A stretch of DNA of 64,000 nt. Origin: Rhizobium sp. CCGE 510. GTDB lineage: Bacteria; Pseudomonadota; Alphaproteobacteria; Rhizobiales; Rhizobiaceae. Of this stretch, positions 9,601-16,840 are shown piece by piece. Made by a program: the position numbers and the translations under genes. The stretch covers positions 186,001-250,000 of the forward strand of contig NZ_AEYF01000018.1 of NCBI RefSeq assembly GCF_000292525.1, written 5' to 3'. The notes below the pieces were generated by a model, which was given only the letters and a program-made list of their open reading frames with translations, made no database searches and was not told the DNA's origin. Every line of letters begins with the position of its first letter. The stretch's first letter is position 1.

Positions 9601-10506
9601 CGCAACGAGCTCGACGCCACCCGCGCGGAATTGAAGCGCGGCGCCTTCGATCTTCCCGAGGAAGCCAAGGAAAGCGCCTCGGCCATGCGCCGGGCCGTCG
9701 CCGAGCAGATCAAGGCGCTGCAGGATATTTCCCAGCTCGTCGGCCGCTCCAGCCAGCAGCTTGAGATCTCCGAGCCTGTCGCCCGCACGCTCGCCCAGGC
9801 GCAGCCGGCCCCGCGTGCCACCCAGCCGGTTGCAAGTCAGCCGGTCGTGAGTCAGCCGGTCGCAGCCCAGGCGCCGCAGCCGGCTGCCCCCGCGCCGATC
9901 GAAGCGACGGGCCTGCGTGGAACGATCGCCCCGGCAGCGGCCACTGCCGCCCCTCAGCGCGCCGCCCCGCAACCTGGCCCGGTTCGCCAGGAAACGGGGC
10001 GCCAGGAGCCGGCTCCCCCGGAAAGCGGTGGCTGGATCAGCGATCTCCTGCGCGGCGCATCGCGTGAGGAGGCCGCCGACCAGGCGCCTGCCCGCGCGCC
10101 GGCCAGGCCGGCGGAAACCGCCGCACCGGCCGCGCGCAGCAATGACAGCCGCAATCCGCGCCATGTCGTCGAATCGCTGAACTCGCTCTCGGTCGATATC
10201 GCCCGCGCCATCGACCACGACGCCTCGGTCGATCTCTGGCGCCGTTACCAGCGCGGCGAGCGCGACGTCTTCACCCGCCGCCTCTACACGCTGAAGGGCC
10301 AGCAGACCTTCGACGAGATCAAGCGCAAATACGACCGCGAACCGGAATTCCGTACCGCCGTCGATCGTTACATCGGTGACTTCGAAAAGCTGCTTGCCGA
10401 TGTTGCCCGCACTGACCCGAACCGGACGGTGACCCAGTCCTACCTCACCTCGGATACCGGCAAGGTCTACACCATGCTCGCCCACGCAGCGGGCAGGCTC
10501 AGTTGA
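3637..10506 (+). CDS. gpr: Growth pole ring protein GPR/RgsE family
   Basis: A 2289-aa membrane-anchored coiled-coil protein matching the very large apolipoprotein-like GPR of Agrobacterium (RgsE in Sinorhizobium), which forms a ring at the growing pole and is needed for unipolar growth and rod shape. Layout: a charged cytoplasmic N-terminus (1-105); two membrane helices at about 108-127 and 141-168; some 1850 residues of Ala/Ser/Thr-rich amphipathic helix with 11-residue periodicity, including nine near-identical 44-residue repeats (about 696-1091); a Pro/Gln/Ala linker (about 2050-2160); and a compact conserved C-terminal domain with NPRHVVESLNSL and LWRRYQRGERDVF. Start: ATG with GAGG nine bases upstream. 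It is monocistronic with its own terminator. Family assignment rests on size, topology and helix composition. Confidence 0.85.
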   Translation: MANNKYNESVEDKAFKALDEALQIDFGKDNVPSRRGDVPEAPEANVSDPVNARNQQAQEEAQRRSRRAGEQASRGPAFAPANDASRNTPASILKSFDGASSRSAVRTATLFSVLWVMGGLGLMSLLYAPQIWQIRSLADLVALPGVIAGLVGIIIPVMMFYAFAIMIARAQDMRNAARSMAEVALRLAEPETIASERIMTVGQAVRREVSAMNEGIERTIARASELETLVHSEVNALERSYADNELRVRGLVHELGSEREAIVNHADRIRTSIGSVHDQLKEELSLATEEIAVRLSTSGEAFASLIDTRAATILERSDSALQSMGSLLAAKTDSLLQTLNASGFALATEFDSRLEALSVNLNDHGERLLSQFETRASTMDSSTEKLNAALNDRTHQLSEILIARTREINESLKSGERTIGGTLDDVLSKLNSALDEKGASFRQSLQTTADDAVMDLDVRSGFFEERLQTTVAQLSTAFDERVAEFTSAFDKRTGSLDTKLMESLARINETLTGGSDSIDGILSSGIDRLGLSMTDQSLALATTLATSHEVLESTLGTRADEITTALTSRTGELTSALQSATSEIALTLASGTSELQNNLQTRTVELRDTLRTTTTDLTTAVAAGTEQVTAAFGGRAEELSGALAARVAEISEALGTAHGRIDSVMAERGGALVEALTTHHGRFEEALTTRSDAIINAVSGTHDRLAETLDEKAMALAISLNESQARIEDTLETRSEALLNAVSGTHDRLSETLDEKAMALAISLSENQARLEDTLETRSASLLNAVSGTHDRLSETLDSQAAALSTSLDERSARIEGALGTRAEALLNAVSGTHDRLSETLDGKAAAFATALSEGQARIAETLETRSAALLNAVSSTHERLSETLDEKAMTLAISLNESQSRIEDTLEARSEAFLKAVSGTHDRLSETLDEKSAAIAASLNEGQSRLQETLESRAESFLNTISATHDRLSETLDDRAMALAISLNESQSRLEETLTSGADAITNAVSGTHEGLNGVLDQKAAALATSLHEGQARIEEALGHRTAAIIGAVTATHDRLTDTLDEKTMALAISLDDNQSRFDSVLEARSNAIMEAVSGAESRVAGAFTDRTDAIRAAYTDNQQRLENALSEHSAALSGVLDAGGSRFEDLVGGLTGRIEGRLTDAHIRLGGLADEAAARIEGGLTSAHERIRTTLEDRANAIDLSLNQAHALINDTLTEHATSIGTSVATSVSMLEMSLEDREASIRQAIDASAQTLEDRMHSGAGQIADRFQEAANAISSSTQNFSAQLDQSVESLTGRVEETGSRVEAGLAAIETRIRDGVGGVAEKVEVASSHLSGVLADGISHLGTLSDDAAQRISATLQGSAANLTQAIDSRTANLAETLDSRATTLTGAIDGRTARLGETLDRGNERIEERLSTMDRALTVGLDAVNRTIEGKAVGLASTLRSAVAEAAQGMEGEATRTTELLGKTGQQFAVDLNAKSDEFTRTMDERSSQIVTRVAEAQSRLASQAAAVAQTFSEAGNAIVNKVAEAETIVGTQVNAISKALSDAGQSLETRGDAIRSTLSGAGSEISATMADVDRALEARSSAIRSNLEERAREIDTTFSEIDRALEARGNSIRSTLDERTRDLNSMLSGRSVELTRILDETARPIIDRYTDAGEQAAARITAAANLSADRLRAENEALASAVAARTENAANAVSAIENSLVGNVNGLVERMAESSAAMAMMMNRAAEQLTSVDGRLGDTTTRFAESANRAAEMVSASTRLLEGKVDRLSDISGQTLSQVGGIIGRFDEHSKVLTQASQLLGAAQSNLASTLEERESALQTLSVGLVQRSAEIEKTMLGLGGMIETVFERAEQRSNQVTGNLRQGVQSSFADIGRILTETEKRAQEAAETMREAITRAGDEANTTIDGTFANVERRSGDLSNRIRGGLTASLSEVERMLGEAGRASDGAAQNMREALREAIDDAVGRFSGATDDIRRSAADIRNELDATRAELKRGAFDLPEEAKESASAMRRAVAEQIKALQDISQLVGRSSQQLEISEPVARTLAQAQPAPRATQPVASQPVVSQPVAAQAPQPAAPAPIEATGLRGTIAPAAATAAPQRAAPQPGPVRQETGRQEPAPPESGGWISDLLRGASREEAADQAPARAPARPAETAAPAARSNDSRNPRHVVESLNSLSVDIARAIDHDASVDLWRRYQRGERDVFTRRLYTLKGQQTFDEIKRKYDREPEFRTAVDRYIGDFEKLLADVARTDPNRTVTQSYLTSDTGKVYTMLAHAAGRLS
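5722..6909 (+). repeat. Nine tandem 132-bp coding repeats in gpr
   Basis: Nine consecutive 132-bp units start at 5722, 5854, 5986, 6118, 6250, 6382, 6514, 6646 and 6778. Each encodes 44 residues built around the core THDRLSETLDEKAMALAISL and then an xxRIEDTLETRS-like half. Forty-four is four hendecads, so each unit preserves the 11-residue helical phase. Units 1-7 are most alike; 8 and 9 have drifted. Confidence 0.9.
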
Positions 10507-10539
10507 GGCTGACCGACTAACTGATACCTTCGGTTGGAG

Positions 10540-10573
10540 AGCCGCCTGAACACATGTCAGGCGGCTTTCGTTC
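10540..10573 (+). terminator. Terminator after gpr
   Basis: AGCCGCCTGA (10540-10549) pairs perfectly with TCAGGCGGCT (10557-10566) around a 7-base loop, followed by the T-rich TTCGTTCT, 34 bases after the gpr stop. Confidence 0.8.
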
Positions 10574-10655
10574 TATAATGCGGGTGACCAGACCTCTCTG
10601 CGGACATGTGAAAGCAACCGAAGCCCGCCACCCAGCCACGGAAACCGCTCCCGAA

Positions 10656-11216
10656 ATGACCAAGGCCTTTCTCATCATCGACGTGCAGAATGCTATTCTC
10701 TCAGGAAAAGCCTCGCCGGAGCGGCAGCCTCGTATCGATGCCGCGCTCGACGAAACCGTCGCACGGTTGGCAGCGCTACAGGAAAAAGCCAGGCAGGCGG
10801 GCGTGCCGATCGTGCTCGTTCAGCATGACGGCGGCGACGGCCATCGATTGGCTGTCGGCACGCCAGGCTGGGCGCTGCGCGAGGAGATCGCGCCGGGACA
10901 AGGCGAGATCGTCGTCCGCAAGAAAAGCGCCGACTCCTTCTTCGAGACCGATCTTGCCGAACGCCTGGACGAACGCTCGGTCACCCACCTCGTCATCGGC
11001 GGCTGCATGTCGCAATTTTGCGTCGACACGACAGTCAGGCGGGCCGTCTCGCTCGGATATGACGTGACGCTGGTCGCCGATGGCCACATGACCGGCGATA
11101 CGGCAACCCTCACCTTCTCCAAGATCATCGCCCATCACAATGAAACGCTCGACGGTTTCGACGCGGGCAAGGCGACGGTGGCTATCCGCCCTGCCGCCAA
11201 CATTGCCTTTTCGTAA
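10656..11216 (+). CDS. Isochorismatase-family cysteine hydrolase
   Basis: A 186-aa cytosolic hydrolase. The family triad is visible: Asp in FLIIDVQNAIL (residue 9), Lys in EIVVRKKSADSFF, and the nucleophilic Cys in GGCMSQFCVDTTVRRA, preceded by the usual cis-peptide turn. Members hydrolyse amide or ether bonds in substrates such as nicotinamide, N-carbamoyl compounds or isochorismate, and the substrate here cannot be read from sequence. The frame extends back to 10554, but the family fold begins MTKAFLIIDVQ, so ATG 10656 is chosen. It stands alone between the gpr terminator and a RIME-like fragment. Confidence 0.85.
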   Translation: MTKAFLIIDVQNAILSGKASPERQPRIDAALDETVARLAALQEKARQAGVPIVLVQHDGGDGHRLAVGTPGWALREEIAPGQGEIVVRKKSADSFFETDLAERLDERSVTHLVIGGCMSQFCVDTTVRRAVSLGYDVTLVADGHMTGDTATLTFSKIIAHHNETLDGFDAGKATVAIRPAANIAFS

Positions 11217-11267
11217 AACGCCGGCAGGGACATATCGTCCGCCGGCGGAGAGGGACCGATAGTCACG

Positions 11268-11313
11268 CCTCCTGTATTCTCCCTGTTGGGGAGATGCCTG
11301 GCAGGGCAAAAGG
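11268..11313. repeat. Degenerate RIME-like half element
   Basis: The stretch reading ATTCTCCCTGTTGGGGAGATG followed by CCTGGCAGGGCAAAAGGGG is a diverged half copy of the palindromic element found in pairs at 31502-31674 and 59650-59820. It fills the gap between convergent genes. Confidence 0.6.
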
Positions 11314-11345
11314 GGCATTCACGGGACGCCCTATAAGACCCAACT

Positions 11346-11864
11346 TCAAATCGAAAACGGACCAGCAATCCCCAGCCTGGCGATCAACGCCTCGACGATC
11401 TCTTGCACATCCTTCGCAGCGGTATCGACAACGATCGGCCTCTGCCCCCAATCGTCATATACTCGGTCGACGGTTTCCTGCCACGTCGGTTTGACAAGTC
11501 CTTCGACGTCGGTTTTGCGCGTTTCGACCCGGCGGCGATGCTCGATCTTGTCGGAGCAGATCACCTCGACCTCGACCGCGGTCACCGCAGATCGCGCCGC
11601 CACCCGCAGCCAGGCGTCGCGGGTTATGTCAAGCGGGTTGACCGAGTCGGCGATCACCACGCTGCCGAGCGTGAGATTGTCCTCGGCAACCCCATAGGCG
11701 ACGACATAACCTGCCGGGCCGACGTCTCTTGAAGGAATACCCGACGCTTTAATCGCCTGCTCGATGGTGTCGACCCTCACATGCACGGCTCCCAGCCGTT
11801 CCGCGAGCGCACGGGCAAGAGTCGTTTTTCCGCTCCCCGGCAAACCGCCAAAGACAATGAGCAT
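11346..11864 (-). CDS. P-loop kinase-like ATP-binding protein
   Basis: A 172-aa protein of the small AAA/zeta-toxin-like kinase group. The Walker A motif is FGGLPGSGKTTLARALAE at residues 5-22. VHVRVDTIEQAIKASG supplies the substrate-side Asp, and VVIADSVNPLDITRDAWLRVA resembles the second acidic strand of nucleoside/gluconate-type kinases. The ORRRVETRK-like lid (IEHRRRVETRK) is also present. The phosphorylated substrate is unknown. GGAAGAG lies upstream of the ATG at 11864. It converges on the cysteine hydrolase gene and no partner gene is apparent. Confidence 0.75.
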   Translation of the reverse strand: MLIVFGGLPGSGKTTLARALAERLGAVHVRVDTIEQAIKASGIPSRDVGPAGYVVAYGVAEDNLTLGSVVIADSVNPLDITRDAWLRVAARSAVTAVEVEVICSDKIEHRRRVETRKTDVEGLVKPTWQETVDRVYDDWGQRPIVVDTAAKDVQEIVEALIARLGIAGPFSI

Positions 11865-11957
11865 GGTTTCTCTTCCCGTTATTCAAGGAATGCACGGCAG
11901 GTCAAGGAGGTACATTACCGCCAGCGGTTCGCAGACCAAATTTACCACTGATATCTT

Positions 11958-12629
11958 CTATTGTGCATTGCCGGCAGCAGTCCCGGCAAGATCATTTGCC
12001 GCCCAAGCCTGTTTGGCCTGATTGAATATACGATCACCATCGGCGCCCTTCTCAAGCGTCAGCAGTGCTCGTTTGCCGTCCTGATAAAAAATCGGCAAAT
12101 CGATCCATTGGCGTTCAAGCAGTTCAAGGTTCCTTGCACGAGCTTCAGGAAGATCATTGAGCGCCAGCATGTAAAGATTGTCCGTGACCTTGGCGGGCAC
12201 AGCTATCAATGCGTCGCCGCGATCGCTTTCCGTCGCCTTCATTGACATGCGCTGGAGACTGTAAATTCCACCTCCTTTAAATCCTGGCGCGATCTGAAAT
12301 GACAATTCAATGAGGTGGCTTGCGGAAACGGAGGGATCTGCATTCCGTTCCAGTGTCAGGACTGCGGTGAGGTGACGCGTCGGCACCGCAATGTGCGCTT
12401 GGAGGATAACAGGATCGGAGCGCCCCTTGGCGTCGGTGCGCATATCGATTGACCACGCCACAGAACCAGGAACCGTCGTCGGCTGTGCCATGTCCGGTTT
12501 CTCTTCATACAGAAACATTTGAGGAACCAGCGAACGCGGGACGGAGCGTCCGGAGGACGCAAAGACGGAAAAAGTTGAGAAAACCAGCACACATATGCCA
12601 ACGACCAAAACCACTGCCGAACGCATCAT
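11958..12629 (-). CDS. Exported protein of unknown function
   Basis: A 223-aa protein I do not recognise. Residues 1-26 (MMRSAVVLVVGICVLVF...) form a signal peptide or membrane anchor. The remainder is soluble with alternating strands (PVILQAHIAVPTRH, LTAVLTLERNADPSVSASH, LIELSFQIAPGFKGGGIY) and ends in a helical segment with NQAKQAWAAND. The LEISFxxxxxFxGGxIxxVxRxxMK pattern suggests a conserved rhizobial envelope protein, but no named domain can be supported. It starts at ATGATG with GGGTGGGA upstream and stands alone. Confidence 0.6.
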   Translation of the reverse strand: MMRSAVVLVVGICVLVFSTFSVFASSGRSVPRSLVPQMFLYEEKPDMAQPTTVPGSVAWSIDMRTDAKGRSDPVILQAHIAVPTRHLTAVLTLERNADPSVSASHLIELSFQIAPGFKGGGIYSLQRMSMKATESDRGDALIAVPAKVTDNLYMLALNDLPEARARNLELLERQWIDLPIFYQDGKRALLTLEKGADGDRIFNQAKQAWAANDLAGTAAGNAQ

Positions 12630-12743
12630 AGAAATCCCACCCCTCGCAGCATAAAGCTGTCTCCTACTGTATAATCTCTTAGATCGGAATTACGCAGCAA
12701 TACAAAGGGCTGCGGAAAATTCGCGACCACCTGCAGCGGCGGC

Positions 12744-12776
12744 GAAAACCGGGGTCGCTATGCGGCCCCGGTTTTC
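12744..12776. terminator. Bidirectional-type hairpin after the aaRS-like gene
   Basis: GAAAACCGGGG (12744-12754) pairs with CCCCGGTTTTC (12766-12776), an 11-bp stem seven bases past the stop of the minus-strand gene at 12783. There is no downstream T run in the minus direction, so termination efficiency is uncertain. Confidence 0.55.
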
Positions 12777-12782
12777 GGTCTT

Positions 12783-13532
12783 TCACCGATCGGCCGCTAT
12801 GCCCCAATTGTAAACGCACCGATCGAGACCGATGGCGATTTCCAACACGAGGACGTCGTGATCGACAGCAGGTCCCTTCTTCGGCTGCGATCGGTAACGC
12901 TGCGGAAAATCGGTTCGCCGCGAGATCGAGCAGACCTCCATCCATTTGTCGCCATTGTCGACCTCGATATCCATCGTCACCTCGGAATAGGCCGGTAGCC
13001 GGTCGGAGGGCACGATCCGGGTCGGCAGTGGGATCAGCGAGGCGATCATGCGGCGCACCGGTTCGAGGCAGGCAGCGTGATAGTCGTTGCCGCTGTCGGC
13101 CGTGAAGGCACATTGGAATTCGAGCTGCCAGAACTCCTTCAGCCGCATGTGTTTGGTCGGCTGCTCCTGCTCACGGCGATAGGATCTGCCGGCCTGCCAG
13201 ACGCAGAGCGGCAGCCGTGTCTTCGAGTGATTGCCGAGACTATGCTGCATGTAGGCATAGGTCGATGGCGTGGTCTCCGGCCTCAGAACCAGCGCGGTAT
13301 CACTGGCGGAGAGCTGTTCCTGGGCCCAGATATCGGCATTCGAATAAGCGCTCGAAACCAGTGATCGCGGCATCAAGGTCGGTGCCTCGACCCTTCGAAC
13401 GTCCCAAGCCGGATTGACCGATCTGAGAAAGCTGCGGACCTCTTGCGAGAAGAAGGCGATCATATGATCGCGCAGATGGATCTCGCGCTCCTCCCAATGG
13501 ACGAGCGAATTGACATGATAAAGATTGAGCAC
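12783..13532 (-). CDS. Stand-alone glycyl-tRNA-synthetase-like class II catalytic domain
   Basis: A 249-aa protein consisting only of a class II aminoacyl-tRNA synthetase core. LVLRPETTPSTYAYM matches the GlyRS LRPETAQG segment. RSYRREQEQPTKHMRLKEF with WQLEFQ is motif 2 with its Arg and Glu. MEVCSISRRTDF resembles the GlyRS GIASRTDY substrate region, and LEIAIGLDRCVY is motif 3 with the ATP-binding Arg. The anticodon-binding domain and N-terminal part of a housekeeping GlyRS (about 450-500 aa) are absent, so it probably does not charge tRNA normally. It has a GTG start with AAGGAG nine bases upstream. Amino-acid activation for another acceptor is an inference. Confidence 0.75.
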   Translation of the reverse strand: MLNLYHVNSLVHWEEREIHLRDHMIAFFSQEVRSFLRSVNPAWDVRRVEAPTLMPRSLVSSAYSNADIWAQEQLSASDTALVLRPETTPSTYAYMQHSLGNHSKTRLPLCVWQAGRSYRREQEQPTKHMRLKEFWQLEFQCAFTADSGNDYHAACLEPVRRMIASLIPLPTRIVPSDRLPAYSEVTMDIEVDNGDKWMEVCSISRRTDFPQRYRSQPKKGPAVDHDVLVLEIAIGLDRCVYNWGIAADR

Positions 13533-13901
13533 GGTGCCTGTCTCCTTGGCAACCTTGATGGTGTGGTGAGGGGCTTTACGTCCAGCGGCGCGCCGGACGC
13601 CCAGAGCGCCCCGACGTCACCGCAGGACGTGGAGACCTCGTCCGCCAAAAGCGCGCGCGATCGCAGCCTGCAGGCAGGTGCTGTCACAACGGGAGAAAGG
13701 CACGCTGTTCATGCTCATGCTGAATTTCTACGTGCCATGCGCACCATTGTCAAAACCGAAGACCGTAAGCCAAAATATAATCAGCTGTGGATGGCACCTT
13801 TTTATTGCCTCCTGTCCTTCATTTCGTCACAAACTTTCTGGATCCGCTTGAGTTTAGCCAATGGCTCACCCGACCGTCCACCGACAGAGACAGTAACATC
13901 G
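13533..13901. other. Divergent intergenic region, no feature recognised
   Basis: This 369-base gap separates the aaRS-like gene (minus) from the D,D-carboxypeptidase (plus). Short open frames cross it on both strands but lack coding character. A TATAAT at about 13775 could serve the plus-strand gene, but no matching -35 at good spacing was found. Confidence 0.4.
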
Positions 13902-14777
13902 ATGACCAAGACGACCTCCCGGCTCCTTGCCACCGCGCTCTCGTCCGCCTTGCTAATGGGCGCTTTCACTCTGGCCGAGGCCGGCCAGGCAAGCTTCGTC
14001 GTCGATGCGCACTCTGGTCAGGTCCTCGAAGGCTCCAATCAGGATGAATTGAACTATCCGGCATCGCTGACCAAGATGATGACGCTCTATCTCGCCTTCG
14101 AGGCCCTGCATGAGCGGCGCCTCAACTGGGACCAGAAGCTAACCATGTCGGAAAATGCCGAGAGCAAGGAGCCCTTCAAGCTCGCCGTCGGCGCCGGCCG
14201 CCAGGTGACGCTGCGCGAAGCGGTCGAAGGCATTGTCGTGCTGTCTGCCAATGATGCGGCTGTGGCGATCGCGGAGCAGCTTGGCGGCTCCGAACAGGCT
14301 TTCGCCAAGGCGATGACGGACAAGGCACACCAGCTCGGCATGAAGGATACCGTCTTCAAGAATCCCTCGGGCCTTCCCGATCCCGAGCAGGTCACCACGG
14401 CGCGCGATATGGCCACCCTCGGCGTTTCGCTGATGCGGGATTTCCCAGAGGAGTTCAAGCTCTTCTCCATGCGCGGCTTCCAGTTCCGCGGCATGAAGCT
14501 GCGCGGCCACAACAACCTCATGTATCGATATGACGGCGTCGATGGCATCAAGACCGGCTATACCGATGCCTCGGGCTACAATGTCGTGACGTCGGCGCTG
14601 AAGGATGGTCGCCGCGTCGTCGGCGTCGTCATGGGCGAAAAGACCGCAGGCCTGCGTGACGACAAGATGGCAGGCCTGCTGGACAGCACCCTGCTGTCGT
14701 CATCGACTGCAACGGCGTCCACGGTTCCAGGCAACCAGCCGGGAGCGACGATGACGGATTCGCAACCAACGAAATAA
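13902..14777 (+). CDS. D-alanyl-D-alanine carboxypeptidase (S11 family)
   Basis: A 291-aa exported penicillin-binding protein that trims the terminal D-Ala of peptidoglycan stem peptides. Residues 1-26 form a signal peptide ending LAEAG. All three active-site boxes are present: SLTK (in NYPASLTKMM), SAN (in VLSANDAAVA) and KTG (in DGIKTGYTDASGYN). Length and the lack of a long C-terminal amphipathic anchor resemble the short rhizobial DacC-like enzymes. The frame is open back to 13443, but the ATG at 13902 precedes the signal peptide directly. In Rhizobiales, which cross-link mainly by L,D-transpeptidation at the pole, such enzymes shape the substrate pool. Confidence 0.92.
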   Translation: MTKTTSRLLATALSSALLMGAFTLAEAGQASFVVDAHSGQVLEGSNQDELNYPASLTKMMTLYLAFEALHERRLNWDQKLTMSENAESKEPFKLAVGAGRQVTLREAVEGIVVLSANDAAVAIAEQLGGSEQAFAKAMTDKAHQLGMKDTVFKNPSGLPDPEQVTTARDMATLGVSLMRDFPEEFKLFSMRGFQFRGMKLRGHNNLMYRYDGVDGIKTGYTDASGYNVVTSALKDGRRVVGVVMGEKTAGLRDDKMAGLLDSTLLSSSTATASTVPGNQPGATMTDSQPTK

Positions 14778-14803
14778 GCTATAACGCCGCGCGTGCAGAC
14801 AAC

Positions 14804-16057
14804 TTATCTAAATGCCACTTCCAGATGTTGCCGGTCCTGGGCGATCACTCGGCAATTGGATTCGAATCCCTCGCCTCTGATGGCAAGAATGAATTCCGGG
14901 GGAATGCCGGCCGAATTCGAAACCGAAATGCCGGCGCTTTCCGAGCTGATGGATTTGACCGTGCAGTCGATGGTGGAGCGTCGCTCGTTGAACAGGATCG
15001 AACCTGCCTTCAGCACCCGCCGTCGCGCCCCGATGGCATGATCGGCATGGATGGAACTCCACGACACGCACCGATTCCGTCCGGCGTGTTTGGCCTGATA
15101 CATTGCGGCATCAGCCTGAGCCAATAGCGTCTCGATCTCCTTGCTGACGATCGAGAGCGCCGAGGTTCCGAAACTCGCCGTGACATTTAAGGCGCCGTGA
15201 TCGCCGCGAATGGACTGCGAGGCGATGGCCGCTCTGAGCTTCTCGGCGGCGGCACCAGCCCCTTCCCGATCGACATGCGGCAGGACGACGGCAAATTCCT
15301 CGCCCCCGATACGCCCGAATAGATCACCGGCGCGAAGGGTCGCCTTGCAGATCGAGGCCACCGCCTTGAGGACATCGTCGCCTGCGGCATGCCCGTGCGT
15401 ATCGTTGACCTTCTTGAAGTGATCGATATCGAAGACGATGCAGGACAGGTCATGCTGGTGGCGCAGGGCGAGCGAAATCAACTGATCGGCCTCCTGCTTG
15501 AAAGCACGCCGCGTCATCGCCTCGGTCAGGCTATCGGTGGCGGCCGACTGCATCAGTTCGATGCGGTCCATCGCCGCCCCCGCCAGCTCCTCGAGAATGT
15601 CGAGATCTCGGCTGCCGAACGACCTTGGCCGGCGATCGATCGCGCAGACCGTTCCGATCACATGCCCGGCTTTCGTTCTGAGCGGCACGCCGGCATAAAA
15701 GCGGATATGGTCCTCGCCGGTCACCGCAGGATGCTGTGAAAACCGCACGTCCTTGCTCGCATCCTGCACGACAACAGGCTGTTCACAGTCGACGACATAG
15801 CGGCAAAACGTATCCTCGCGCGATACTTCGTCGGCCGACAGGCCGGAGCAGGCCTTGTACCACTGCCGGTGCGCATCGATCAGGGATACGATGCCGATGT
15901 CGATGGAAAAAATTTGCTTTATCAGCCGGACGATCCGCTCAAAACCTTCGTCCCTCGGGGTGTCGAGAAGGTCGAGCTGCTGCAGCGCAGCCAGGCGGTC
16001 GTTTTCGCGCTGGAACGCCTCCGACGACGACTTTCCGAATACTCGTGCGACCACCAT
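14804..16057 (-). CDS. GAF-GGDEF-PilZ cyclic-di-GMP protein
   Basis: A 417-aa cytosolic protein with no membrane segment. A GAF sensor (about 25-165, with GVPLRTKAGHVIGTVCAID) is followed by a GGDEF diguanylate cyclase (about 172-335) with an intact GGEEF at 251-255 and the inhibitory RAGD I-site at 242-245. The last 75 residues look like a divergent PilZ domain: ARRRVLKAG, then DCTVKSISSESAG where most rhizobial relatives have RNLSDTGA. It should make c-di-GMP in response to a GAF signal and may read it as well. It is downstream of, and on the opposite strand to, the carboxypeptidase gene. ATG start at 16057. Confidence 0.88.
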   Translation of the reverse strand: MVVARVFGKSSSEAFQRENDRLAALQQLDLLDTPRDEGFERIVRLIKQIFSIDIGIVSLIDAHRQWYKACSGLSADEVSREDTFCRYVVDCEQPVVVQDASKDVRFSQHPAVTGEDHIRFYAGVPLRTKAGHVIGTVCAIDRRPRSFGSRDLDILEELAGAAMDRIELMQSAATDSLTEAMTRRAFKQEADQLISLALRHQHDLSCIVFDIDHFKKVNDTHGHAAGDDVLKAVASICKATLRAGDLFGRIGGEEFAVVLPHVDREGAGAAAEKLRAAIASQSIRGDHGALNVTASFGTSALSIVSKEIETLLAQADAAMYQAKHAGRNRCVSWSSIHADHAIGARRRVLKAGSILFNERRSTIDCTVKSISSESAGISVSNSAGIPPEFILAIRGEGFESNCRVIAQDRQHLEVAFR

Positions 16058-16204
16058 ACAGCTTGCCTCCTGACAGCGACAACATCATGCGTTCCACAAA
16101 TTCGTGAAGAAATTGAATATGATGGCAGCCCTGACATCGTGGGGCCAAATATTTTCTCAAATCAGCAACCCACGATGTCGGCGCAGTGGTCAGGAAACGC
16201 CATC

Positions 16205-16816
16205 TCAGATTGAACGCAGCGTCCAGTTGACGATCTCGGAGGCAACCGTGGAGAAGGCGCGGTCGAGGCTCTTGACGAAGCCGGCATTATCGCCGCCGGC
16301 CGGCGCCATGGCACGGAACACCTTCTGGGCGCGCACCGAGCCGTTGCGGTCGTTGAGGATCTTGGCGGAGATTTCGACCACCGCCTGGTTGCCGTTCGAA
16401 GCGTCGATCTCGAAGGAGCGGATATCGGTGACGACTTGATAGTCGATCGCCAGTCCCTGCCCCGGCATGCCGACGCCACCGAGCTTGCCGGAGTTCTCGA
16501 AAGCCTCGACCAGCTTCGACTGCACCATGCGCGGCAGCTTGTCGCCCCATTGCGCCCTCGAGAGATACTGGATTTCCGAAGACGAGACGCGGATGACGAT
16601 CTGCTCGCTGCCGAGCGCACTCAACGCCGTTGGCGAAGCGATCAGGATCTGACGGGATTTGGCTGCCGGTCCGTCGCCGTCGACGGCGGCGGACAGGTCA
16701 TAGGTATCGTTCTTGGCCGCAGTGCCGCATCCGGAAAGAAGCAGTGCCGTCAGCGGCAGCGCGATCGCCGTTCCCCTGATCCATGAACGGCGCGACAACG
16801 AATGCGATGCGACCAT
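16205..16816 (-). CDS. ABC transport auxiliary lipoprotein of the Mla/Pqi type
   Basis: A 203-aa lipoprotein: a Tat-like RRSW followed by a hydrophobic stretch and the lipobox LLSGC (Cys near residue 30). The mature part fits the ABC-type transport auxiliary lipoprotein family: IQYLSRAQWGDKLPRMVQSKLVEAFENSG and LAIDYQVVTDIRSFEID. In related operons this component sits at the outer membrane and works with the MCE protein. It is the last gene of the minus-strand operon, 24 bases after mlaD, and probably takes the place of MlaC or PqiC. Confidence 0.85.
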   Translation of the reverse strand: MVASHSLSRRSWIRGTAIALPLTALLLSGCGTAAKNDTYDLSAAVDGDGPAAKSRQILIASPTALSALGSEQIVIRVSSSEIQYLSRAQWGDKLPRMVQSKLVEAFENSGKLGGVGMPGQGLAIDYQVVTDIRSFEIDASNGNQAVVEISAKILNDRNGSVRAQKVFRAMAPAGGDNAGFVKSLDRAFSTVASEIVNWTLRSI

Positions 16817-16840
16817 ATTAGGCTACCCCTGACTTCCCAG

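Noticed and set aside
9259..10485. Long minus-strand frames under gpr, also at 7698-9038 and 5673-6776
   Set aside because: They are antisense shadows of the low-complexity coiled-coil gene, with Arg/Ser- or Gly/Ala-biased composition and no ribosome sites.
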